Of a stretch of 64,000 nt of DNA, positions 56,926-64,000 are shown piece after piece. Source of the DNA: DASYDU01 sp050248495. Its GTDB lineage: Bacteria; Planctomycetota; Planctomycetia; Pirellulales; Lacipirellulaceae. The notes beneath the pieces are model-generated. The model saw only the letters and a list, made by a program, of their open reading frames with translations, did not search any database and was not told the origin of the DNA. Location of the stretch: assembly GCA_050248495.1 (NCBI GenBank), contig JBFWSG010000026.1, positions 1 through 64,000 of the forward strand. The letters are read 5' to 3'. The translations under genes were made by a program, and so were the position numbers. How positions within the stretch are numbered: position 1 is the stretch's first letter; the number at the start of each line of letters is the position of its first letter.

Positions 56926-58875
56926 ATGGAAGACAATCCGCAAACACCCTCGACCAATACGCCGCCTGCCGCGCGGACTGCGCAAGCTTTGCGCGAGCTG
57001 CACGACCGCGCTCGCGGTGCGCTTGCGGCCCAGCGCGAGCGGATGGGCCAGCTCGAGGCCCAGCTCACTCACCAGCTCGACACGATCGCCGATACGCTCT
57101 CCGGCCAGATCGCCGCGCACGGCACCGCTACCGCCAATTCCGAGCAGTCCATGGCGGAAGTGGAACGGTTGCGGACCGAGTTGGAGCAAACCCGCGTCGA
57201 ATGGAACACCGAGCGCGAGACCTGGCAGAACGAGCGGACGCAGCTGCTGGCGGCCGACAACGACCGGCTGCAGACGATGGAGCAGCGGCAGCGCGAACTC
57301 GAGTCGCGCCAGGTAACGCTCGACGAGCGGGCGGCGGAACTCAATCATCAGGACCGCGAGCTGCGGCAACGCCAGGAAGTGGTCGAGTCGCTGGAGCGCG
57401 AGTGTGACGAACAGCGGTCGCAATTCACCGCCACCGAAAGCGCGCTCGAAAAACAGCGGTCCGATCTCGCCACCCGCGAAACCGAGCTGGAACAAACCCG
57501 GTCGGAATTGGAGCGTGCCAAAGCCGAGCTGGACCAGGCCCGCGACGCACACTCCGCGTCGGACGCCACTTATCAAGAACAGCAGCAGGCATTCGCTGCG
57601 GAGCGCGAGGCAATTGCCGCCGAGCGGCTCGCCCTCCAGACGGAGCAAGACCATTGGAAATCGGAACAGAGCTCCTTCGTGGCCGATCGCGAAGCGCTCT
57701 CCGCGGAGCGGACCGGCCTCACGGAAGAACGGGCAGCGTTCCAATTGGAGCGCGTGACGTTCGAGGCGGAGCGGGAAGCCTTCAACGAACAAGTGAAGGC
57801 TCATTCCTCGACCCATCTCGAAGCCAACGAGGCCACGGCAGCCTACGAAGCGCTCGAAAAGCAGTTCGAGCTGGAGCGCACCACCTGGGAACGGGAACGC
57901 GCGAACGTCGACGAGCAGCGCAAGCTGCTGGCCAAGGAGCGCGACAACCTGACCGTGGCGTTGGATGCGGCCCGCAAGGAATTGACGGCCGCGCGCGAAT
58001 CCGCCGAAGCCGCCGGCGAGCGCGAAGAGCTGCAGCAAAAGTTCGATCTCGCGCTGGAAGACGCCCAGCGGCTACGGACGAGAATTGCCGAGCTGGAACA
58101 GGACCTGAGCAGCCGGCCCGCCGCCAGCGAAGGCGATTCGCTGGAGATGGTCCATCTGCGCGCCGAGCGCGACGAGTTGGCGGAGCGGGTCAGCGAGCTG
58201 GAGAAGTCGGCCGCCGGCAGCGGTTCGTCGTCGCAAGAGCAGTCGGAACTGCAGCGGCGGTTCGAGCTGGCCGTGGAAGACGTCCGCGACTTGAAGAAAC
58301 GCAACGCCGAGCTGGAGTCGCAGCTGGCGGCGGCCAAGGCCGCAGGCGGCCCGGCCAATCCGTCAGTCGGCGGCAGCAGCTGGGAAGCGATGAAGCGCAA
58401 GATGCTCGCCAACCTCGAAGGCGAAGGCGACGACGTCAACGACGCCCGCGCGGACGAACGCGAGACCATTCAAAACACGATCCGCATCACGGACGACGCG
58501 CTCGCGCGCAAAGACCGCGAGATCGCCGAGCTCCAGGCGCAGCTCGCCGAAGGCTCGTCCGTCATGGCCGACGCCGAGGAATCGCTCCGCGAGCTGGTCG
58601 ACGCCGACCAGGTGATCGCCGAACATCGCGATCGCATCGCCAAGCTCGAAGTCGAAATGCAAGGCAAGCTGCGTGCGGCGGAGCTGGAGCTATCCGTCGA
58701 GCGGGCCAAAATCGCCCGCGAAACCGCCCAGCTGGCCGACCTCAAAGCCGAGCTGGAGTCGCAGCGGGCGAACCACCAGGTGGACAGCACGATGCCCGCC
58801 GGCGCGGTCGGCGCCCAGCATCCGAAGCGGCGCTGGCTTTCGAAGCTGGGGCTGAGCGGGGAAGAAGAGGGCTAG
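56926..58875 (+). CDS. Long coiled-coil protein
   Basis: 649 residues from ATG 56926; a TTG at 56920 is in frame. Almost entirely Glu/Arg/Ala/Leu/Gln heptad sequence from residue 20 to about 610 (LEKQFELERTTWERERANVDEQ and similar), so a very long coiled coil. A non-coiled patch near 485-510 (GGSSWEAMKRKMLANLEGEGDD) and the end HPKRRWLSKLGLSGEE look like specific binding motifs. No membrane helix or signal. A scaffold or cytoskeleton-like role is plausible; I do not recognise a named family. The 224-base gap before it holds no other gene. Confidence 0.85.
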   Translation: MEDNPQTPSTNTPPAARTAQALRELHDRARGALAAQRERMGQLEAQLTHQLDTIADTLSGQIAAHGTATANSEQSMAEVERLRTELEQTRVEWNTERETWQNERTQLLAADNDRLQTMEQRQRELESRQVTLDERAAELNHQDRELRQRQEVVESLERECDEQRSQFTATESALEKQRSDLATRETELEQTRSELERAKAELDQARDAHSASDATYQEQQQAFAAEREAIAAERLALQTEQDHWKSEQSSFVADREALSAERTGLTEERAAFQLERVTFEAEREAFNEQVKAHSSTHLEANEATAAYEALEKQFELERTTWERERANVDEQRKLLAKERDNLTVALDAARKELTAARESAEAAGEREELQQKFDLALEDAQRLRTRIAELEQDLSSRPAASEGDSLEMVHLRAERDELAERVSELEKSAAGSGSSSQEQSELQRRFELAVEDVRDLKKRNAELESQLAAAKAAGGPANPSVGGSSWEAMKRKMLANLEGEGDDVNDARADERETIQNTIRITDDALARKDREIAELQAQLAEGSSVMADAEESLRELVDADQVIAEHRDRIAKLEVEMQGKLRAAELELSVERAKIARETAQLADLKAELESQRANHQVDSTMPAGAVGAQHPKRRWLSKLGLSGEEEG

Positions 58876-58906
58876 CAGGCCGAACGCTAATTCGCCTCAC
58901 AGAAAG

Positions 58907-59533
58907 CTATTTCACCGTGTCGCTGGCGATGTGGTAGATCGCCCAGTGGCGGCCGTCGACGACGACTTCCTGGATGTCGAAGACTCCCGTCACGGCCACG
59001 GGGCGAATGGTGTACTCCGCGGCCTGGCCTTCGTTCATGTCGACCAGGATGCAGTCGAACAGCGCCGCCCCCGGGCCGAAGCAGCATTCCTGGTTGTCGC
59101 GGACCAGCACGAATTGCTTGATGCCGCGCTTCTGCGGCGTCGGCAGGATGAACCCGCGAATGCGGATCTGTTTTCCCGCCATGTCTTCGATCGAATCGGG
59201 CAGCATGTCGCGGTGAAACGGATCCCCGACCGCAATTTCGAACCGCAAATCGTCGAAGGTCTTGTCGTAATCGCGGTCGCCGGCGGCTTCGAGCACCCTG
59301 GTCCGCGCGCCGGGGAGCAGCTTGGGCTTCGGCAGCGCGGGCCTGGCCGCTGCGGTGCTGGCCGTCGCGGTGCTGGTCGTCGGTGTCCCAGTTGCCGCAC
59401 CTTTTGTCGACGCCGTTCTGGTCGCAGGTAGCGGCTCGGCCGGGGACTCGGAGCTACAACCGACGCTCGCGGCCGCCAGCAGGGATGCAACGAAACACTC
59501 GGCGAGGTGGGTCGGCTTCGGCATCGGCTTCAA
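58907..59533 (-). CDS. DUF3299 lipoprotein
   Basis: 208 residues. Lipoprotein signal with lipobox AASVGC (Cys near residue 26), a Thr/Ala/Pro-rich linker to about 70, then a DUF3299 domain: GKQIRIRGFILPTPQKRGIKQFVLVRDNQECCFGPG and AVTGVFDIQEVVVDG. The paired Cys in QECCFGP is conserved in the family. Last gene of a minus-strand series with a membrane paralog, an ACPFC protein and ABC transporter genes upstream. DUF3299 genes accompany zinc-linked ABC systems in some gammaproteobacteria (from memory), so metal handling is the working idea. Confidence 0.85.
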   Translation of the reverse strand: MKPMPKPTHLAECFVASLLAAASVGCSSESPAEPLPATRTASTKGAATGTPTTSTATASTAAARPALPKPKLLPGARTRVLEAAGDRDYDKTFDDLRFEIAVGDPFHRDMLPDSIEDMAGKQIRIRGFILPTPQKRGIKQFVLVRDNQECCFGPGAALFDCILVDMNEGQAAEYTIRPVAVTGVFDIQEVVVDGRHWAIYHIASDTVK

Positions 59534-59538
59534 GACGC

Positions 59539-60258
59539 TTATTGCACGGCATAGTCCGCCTTCAAGGAGAAGACGGGGTACCCCGGCCCAAGCCCCAGGT
59601 TCTCTTCGTTGATCTCGAGGATGCCGCCCATGCGGAGAATGCTCAGCGTATCCTCGACCCGGTGGTTGCTGGTGATCTGCACGGCCATCTGATCGAAGTA
59701 GTTCACCTTCGACAGGTCACCGAAGCAGCACTGGTTATTGTCGCGAACCAGGAGGAATCGATCGATCCCAGTTCGCACGGGCGCCGATCCGGGGCGGATA
59801 AAACCTTTGATGAAAATGCGCTTGCCGGCCAATTCGCGAACTTCCGGTGGCACCGCGACGCCCGCGCGTTCCTGCTGATCGGTCGGCCGCAGCGTTTCGA
59901 AGGCGATCCGTTCGTAGCCGTCGGGAACTTCGGTCGAATAGACGTAGTAGCCGTAGGCGACTCCACTGACCAGAAAGAAGGCCGAGAGCACGAGGCCCGC
60001 AATGGCGAGCGGTTTGCCCGTGTATTGATCGCTTTCGCGGCGAATCTTGGCCAGCGAGCGGAGCGATATGAACATGCCGAGGATCGGGATCGGCGTCACC
60101 ATCAAGCAGTTTTCGAGGGTCGTCGTCGCGGAAATCAGGATCAACGACGAGACCACGCCCAGCACCAGGCCGATGATCGCGCCGGTGTGCAAAGCCCGAT
60201 AGTGGATCGATTCGTCGACGTCCGTATCGGCAGGAGGTTCGAGGGTCGAGGTAGTCAT
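59539..60258 (-). CDS. Membrane protein with DUF3299-like C-terminal domain
   Basis: 239 residues. Two or three hydrophobic helices in the first half (AIIGLVLGVVSSLILISA, LMVTPIPILGMFISL, LAIAGLVLSAFFLVSGVAYG), the second half outside with DUF3299-like IFIKGFIRPG, FLLVRDNNQCCFGD and SKVNYFDQMAVQI. The double-Cys CCFG motif matches its neighbour at 58907. The start codon follows a weak site. Only 5 bases separate its stop from the next gene's start, so the two are co-transcribed. A fused DUF4190-like helix pair with DUF3299 is notable. Confidence 0.8.
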   Translation of the reverse strand: MTTSTLEPPADTDVDESIHYRALHTGAIIGLVLGVVSSLILISATTTLENCLMVTPIPILGMFISLRSLAKIRRESDQYTGKPLAIAGLVLSAFFLVSGVAYGYYVYSTEVPDGYERIAFETLRPTDQQERAGVAVPPEVRELAGKRIFIKGFIRPGSAPVRTGIDRFLLVRDNNQCCFGDLSKVNYFDQMAVQITSNHRVEDTLSILRMGGILEINEENLGLGPGYPVFSLKADYAVQ

Positions 60259-60299
60259 GGGTTATTAAGCGGATCGAGACAAATAACTATTAATAAATA

Positions 60300-62075
60300 T
60301 TATACGGCGCCCCAGCGGAGGATCAGCCAATAGATGGCCATCAAGAGCACCGACGCCGCCAAGGGGACGCCGATCACCAGGGCGCGGTTGTAGATCACAG
60401 GAGCAGCAGCGGGCTGCACGGCGGCGGCGACCGCCGGATGGTCGGGTTCCGCGGCGACGGCTGCCTGGTCTTCCCCGGCAGCGGCTACTTGATCCTCTTC
60501 GGCGGCCGCAACTGATTGGTCTTCGTCGGCGGCTCCCTCCTCTTCCGATTCGACCAATTCCGCGGCGTCGGAAAAGCCATCGGGAGCGGGAATGTCGCTG
60601 GACGCGGCGCTGTCGTCGGTTTGGTCGGCGGCACTGGCTTCGAAGCCGGTCGTGGCCACATTGCCCGACGACTTGCCGTCGGACGCAGCCGCGGCAGGAG
60701 TGGCCTGCGGGCGCTGGGCGCCGGTGGCCGGATCGGCGCCGCGGGCGCGGGCCAGGAAGCCGAACGCCATCAAACTGCGAGCCTTCTTCACGCCTTCCGG
60801 ATCGAGCTGTTCCAACTCGGCCAGGGCGGCCTTCGCCCGCTGGCCCACTTCGCCTTCTTGCTCGCTGGCGACCGTCAGATACGTCACCACCGGTTGGCGA
60901 ATGTAGCTCTTAGCATCCCCCTCTTTGTACATCTCGGTAAGCCGATCCAGGACCGACCAATCTTCCCAGCGCGACAAATCGGGAACTACCTGGTCGGCAA
61001 AATCCGGATTGTCGAGCAGCAGCCGAATCGAAGCGAGCAGCCGCTCCTTCGGAATCACATTCCCCTCTTCGCCGTGGAAACGGAGCGCCATGATCGTCAT
61101 GTAGGCGTGCGTGTACTCGACCTTGGGGTTTTTGAGGAACCGCTCATCGATCAAGTCGAGGCCATCCGGGCCGCGGAGCGTGAGATAGCAGGCCACGGTC
61201 GCATCGAGGCCGAGCTTCTTCTGCCTCTCTTCCATGTCGACCATCTCGGTCCACATGTCGAGCCCCAGCGGGCCGCCGAGCGTTTTGCCGCTGGTCACCA
61301 GCGCGTCGAGGATCGGCTTCTTGGCCGAGTAGTCCGAGACGATCATCTGCTCGAGCATCGGCAAATCGGCCTCGCTGCCGCAAACGCCAAGCATCGTCAG
61401 GTAGAGCCGCCGCCGGCTGGGGTTCACGTCCGGGCTTTGGATCCACTCGACAATTTTGTCGTGGAACATGTGGCCCTTGAGCTCGTGGACCTGCGCGTAG
61501 GGCGCGCGGGCAAACTCGTCGTAAGCGTCCTGGGCCAACAGCGGATCGGCGTTCTCCAGATACTCCTGGAAGAAGCGGAGCCGCTCGCCGCCCACTTTCG
61601 GCACGGTCGGCAGCTGGCGAATGTACTTGATCGCCGTCTCGCCCAGCGGCAGCGGCGTGAGCCATTCGAGCGCGTTGTTCTCAACGGCCACGCCGGAGAC
61701 AAAGAACGTGCGATCTTTCTCATCTTCGCCGAAATAGACGACTTTGATTTCGTCGCCGGCTTTGACGCGGTCATCGCCGCGCAGCACTTCGACGACCTTG
61801 AACGTGGCCTTGCCACTGTCTGGATTGGACGCAGCCGGATCGGACGCGGCTGCCTCGTTGTCGGTGTCGGCCGGGACCGGCGCCGCTTCGGCCACCAGCT
61901 TGGCCAGCACCGCCGCTGCGGCGCTGTCGATTTCTTCGGTCAGCGTCCGCGACTCGACCGTGCAAAACGGGCAGGCGGACGCCGTGGACGCGGCCAGCAA
62001 GAGCAGCACTGCAACCACCGGGCTGCATGCAAGACGACGGAATTTCTGGTGCAACGGGAACATAACGAAACTCAC
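60300..62075 (-). CDS. Secreted/membrane-anchored protein with ACPFC motif
   Basis: 591 residues. Signal peptide followed immediately by SACPFCTVES, a CxxC motif close to the mature N-terminus. A beta-rich domain (GKATFKVVEVLRGDDRVKAGDEIKVVYFG) leads to a long helical, HEAT-like region (about 165-445). Then an Ala/Glu/Asp-rich linker and one C-terminal transmembrane helix (ALVIGVPLAASVLLMAIYWLIL) with a short tail. Probably periplasmic, tethered at the C-terminus. Its position between the ABC permease and DUF3299 genes suggests a role in the same process. Family otherwise unknown to me. Confidence 0.8.
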   Translation of the reverse strand: MSFVMFPLHQKFRRLACSPVVAVLLLLAASTASACPFCTVESRTLTEEIDSAAAAVLAKLVAEAAPVPADTDNEAAASDPAASNPDSGKATFKVVEVLRGDDRVKAGDEIKVVYFGEDEKDRTFFVSGVAVENNALEWLTPLPLGETAIKYIRQLPTVPKVGGERLRFFQEYLENADPLLAQDAYDEFARAPYAQVHELKGHMFHDKIVEWIQSPDVNPSRRRLYLTMLGVCGSEADLPMLEQMIVSDYSAKKPILDALVTSGKTLGGPLGLDMWTEMVDMEERQKKLGLDATVACYLTLRGPDGLDLIDERFLKNPKVEYTHAYMTIMALRFHGEEGNVIPKERLLASIRLLLDNPDFADQVVPDLSRWEDWSVLDRLTEMYKEGDAKSYIRQPVVTYLTVASEQEGEVGQRAKAALAELEQLDPEGVKKARSLMAFGFLARARGADPATGAQRPQATPAAAASDGKSSGNVATTGFEASAADQTDDSAASSDIPAPDGFSDAAELVESEEEGAADEDQSVAAAEEDQVAAAGEDQAAVAAEPDHPAVAAAVQPAAAPVIYNRALVIGVPLAASVLLMAIYWLILRWGAV

Positions 62076-62142
62076 ACTCCGGATGCGGCCGGCGGGCCGT
62101 GACAGTTCTATTTTATCCCCTGGCCGGGGCCGGCGTCAGCGG

Positions 62143-63504
62143 CTACCGGCTGCCTGCCAAGGCCTTCGCCACGTCCGTGCGATACGCGGAAACCGCCGGC
62201 AGGAAGCCCACAATCGACGCCAGCACCACCAGGGCCGGAATCAAGATCAACTCCTGAGAATCGAATTCGAACAGGCCCAGCGTGACCCCTGTGCGGGCTT
62301 CGACATACGGGCTCGCCAGGCCGATCAGCGCATGTCCCAGCAGCATGCCAAGCGCCCCGCCCAGGAGCGACAGCAGGATCGATTCCAACAGCACGATGGT
62401 CATCACGGATTGACGATTCGCGCCCAGGGCCCGCATCACCGCGATGTCGTGGCTGCGTTCGTTCATCGAGTTGTAAATGCTCACCAGGATGCTGATCGCG
62501 GCGACAATTACGATCAGGATCGTCAGCACCAAGAGCACCAGCTGAATCGGCCCCACGATGTTCTCCAGGAGCCGCGTCACTTCGCGCGATGGGGCCACCG
62601 CCTGGGCGATGTGATCCTCGCCCTTGTTGACCGCCGTGTCGAGGACCATCGGGCCCAGTTCGCTGTTGCAGAGCACCAGGATCGAGGTCACCTCGCGTTG
62701 ATCCAGCGGCAGCGGCTCACGGTGTTCGTGGGCATGGTCGTGCGCGTGATCGTGTTCGTCGTGAGCCGCTTCGCCCTCTTTCTCGTGCGGCGAAAGGGCA
62801 TGCCCTTCGAGCAGGTAGAAGCCTTCGATGTTGATGAACACCGCGCGGTCGTTGGCGGTACCCGTGGGCTTGAGAATCCCTACCACCTTGAAGCCTTCGT
62901 GCTTGTGTCCTTCGGCGCCGATGCCATGCGTCGGGTTGATGACGTCGCCCACTTTGAGTCCCGACTGGGCAGCCACCACCGAACCCACGACAGCCTCGAA
63001 TGCCGCCTCGCCAAATTCGTCGGGCGGCACTTTGAGAGCGTCTTTCAGATTGCGGCCGCCCGGTTGGAATTCGTACCGCTTCGGCGTGTTGTCGGCGTTC
63101 ATGCCGTATTCGATCTTGTCGAACAAGTCGGGCGTGGTGCCGACGACGCGAAACATCCGGCCGTTCGGCGCCTGGTAGCTGTCGCCCAGGCACTCGGGGA
63201 TCGCCACCGCCGTGACGCTGGCGAATTCACCCTTGGTGAACTTCTCGTAGTAGGAATACGGAATCGGGTAGAGGGGCTGGCCCAGGTAATAAACCGTGCT
63301 GAGCACCAGTTGCAGCTCGCCCCCTTTTCCGCCGACGATCAAGTGATAGCCCTGCGCATCCTGCGAAAACTGGCGGACCGCAACGCTGTGGATCACCAGC
63401 ACGCAGATCATCACCGCCACGCCCAGCGCCATCGACAACACGGTGAGCGACGAGGCGAGCGCCCGCTGCTCCATGTTGCGCCAGGCTATTTTCCAGAAGG
63501 GCAT
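62143..63504 (-). CDS. FtsX/MacB-type ABC transporter permease with His-rich loop
   Basis: 453 residues. One N-terminal helix (ASSLTVLSMALGVAVMICVLVI), a large periplasmic MacB-like domain (about 45-305), then three C-terminal helices with the FtsX-domain signature SIYNSMNERSHDIAVMRALGA. Within the periplasmic domain, HDEHDHAHDHAHEHRE (about residues 249-264) is a strong metal-binding tract. The adjacent upstream gene encodes the ATPase. Permeases of this class usually do mechanotransmission or lipoprotein/substrate extrusion, not metal uptake, so the His tract may sense or bind zinc, copper or nickel. Confidence 0.93.
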   Translation of the reverse strand: MPFWKIAWRNMEQRALASSLTVLSMALGVAVMICVLVIHSVAVRQFSQDAQGYHLIVGGKGGELQLVLSTVYYLGQPLYPIPYSYYEKFTKGEFASVTAVAIPECLGDSYQAPNGRMFRVVGTTPDLFDKIEYGMNADNTPKRYEFQPGGRNLKDALKVPPDEFGEAAFEAVVGSVVAAQSGLKVGDVINPTHGIGAEGHKHEGFKVVGILKPTGTANDRAVFINIEGFYLLEGHALSPHEKEGEAAHDEHDHAHDHAHEHREPLPLDQREVTSILVLCNSELGPMVLDTAVNKGEDHIAQAVAPSREVTRLLENIVGPIQLVLLVLTILIVIVAAISILVSIYNSMNERSHDIAVMRALGANRQSVMTIVLLESILLSLLGGALGMLLGHALIGLASPYVEARTGVTLGLFEFDSQELILIPALVVLASIVGFLPAVSAYRTDVAKALAGSR

Positions 63505-63543
63505 GGGGAGTTAGGTGCGAGTTTTCGGGTGTCAGGGGCCGGA

Positions 63544-64000
63544 CTAAGCGGCGACGCGGTTGATGTGTTCCAGGTGTTCGACGCGCTCGAATTGGTTCGA
63601 GACCTCGTCGGCGTGCGTCACCAGCAGCATCGCCACGTTTTCAGCGGCGCAAACTTCGCGCAGCAAGTCGACAACGTGCTGCTGATGGGCGGGGTCGATG
63701 TTGGCGGTGGGCTCATCGGCCAACAGCAGCACCGGCCGGTTCACCAGCGCCCGAGCCACGGCGACCCGCTGCTGCTCGCCGACCGAAAGGGCGGCCGGCT
63801 TGTGTGCGAGACGATGCGACAGGCCGACGCGAACCAAAAGGTCCTTGGCCCGCTGCGGGTCGCGCCGCTGGCCGGTGAAGGTCATGCCCAGGAGCACGTT
63901 CTCCAGGGCGGAGAAACCGGAGAGCAAATTGAATGTTTGAAACACGAAGCCGATGTGACGGGCCCGAAAGCGGTCGCGGCCTACCTCGGGGATGCGGGTC
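63544..64000 (-). CDS. ABC transporter ATP-binding protein, N-terminus beyond window
   Basis: The reading frame stays open to the window edge; at least 151 residues are present. Q-loop region HIGFVFQTFNLLSG, signature LSVGEQQRVAVARAL, Walker B PVLLLADEPTANID and switch His in MLLVTHADEV are visible. Walker A lies outside the window. It matches LolD/MacB-type ATPases that pair with FtsX-like permeases and lies 39 bases upstream of the permease gene in the transcription direction. Energises the transporter by ATP hydrolysis. Confidence 0.93.
   Translation of the reverse strand, partial: TRIPEVGRDRFRARHIGFVFQTFNLLSGFSALENVLLGMTFTGQRRDPQRAKDLLVRVGLSHRLAHKPAALSVGEQQRVAVARALVNRPVLLLADEPTANIDPAHQQHVVDLLREVCAAENVAMLLVTHADEVSNQFERVEHLEHINRVAA

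Noticed and set aside
56728..58038. 436-codon minus-strand ORF opposite the coiled-coil gene
   Set aside because: Leu/Phe/Gly-rich complement of Glu/Gln/Arg heptads; no signal or domain supports it.

Overview
The window is a GC-rich chromosomal segment from a planctomycete, most probably Pirellulales-like. The grounds are protein content: six secreted proteins with PEP-CTERM sorting tails, four of them also carrying dockerin-type EF-hand repeats; an ECF sigma factor next to a membrane Ser/Thr kinase; DUF3299 and DUF6268-like proteins; and a tetrahydromethanopterin C1 enzyme (Ftr). No rRNA, tRNA, CRISPR array or prophage was seen. The only mobile-element gene is the last 31 codons of an IS110-type transposase at the left edge.

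Layout. 1-1.9 kb: transposase tail, a small lipoprotein, repeat-rich DNA, a TetR regulator. 1.9-8 kb: a TetR-controlled divergent SDR oxidoreductase and two FAD monooxygenases separated by a PEP-CTERM protein. 8-24 kb: a CHAT/TPR-like protein, two giant beta-solenoid PEP-CTERM proteins, the sigma-kinase pair, and a GH44 glycosidase. 24-36 kb: a DUF6268-like outer-membrane protein, a polytopic patatin phospholipase with a small partner, GTP-type PEP carboxykinase, a GH10 xylanase and a small PEP-CTERM protein. 36-45 kb: rsfS-argS, bcp, a zinc-finger membrane protein, a PilZ-like protein, an STN-like glycine-rich secreted protein, ftr, a four-S1-domain protein, and an HNH plus small-protein module. 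45.5-56.7 kb: a Uma2 endonuclease, then thrS-infC-rpmI-rplT-pheS-orf-pheT, an acyl-CoA ligase-like enzyme and a 2-hydroxyacid dehydrogenase. 57-64 kb: a coiled-coil protein, then a minus-strand operon of ABC ATPase, His-rich ABC permease, an ACPFC-motif secreted protein and two DUF3299-type proteins, possibly a metal-handling system.

The most unusual signal is repetitive. Short elements, many with a strict 7-bp period and changing sequence, lie in several intergenic gaps and also in frame inside four conserved enzymes (ArgS, Ftr, PheS and the acyl-CoA ligase), apparently in loops. PheS and PheT are of the archaeal/eukaryotic type but sit in the classic bacterial operon. PheT carries an extra four-Cys knuckle. 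A low-GC gene between pheS and pheT is flanked by an 11-bp direct duplication of pheT's own start region. infC appears to start at ATA.
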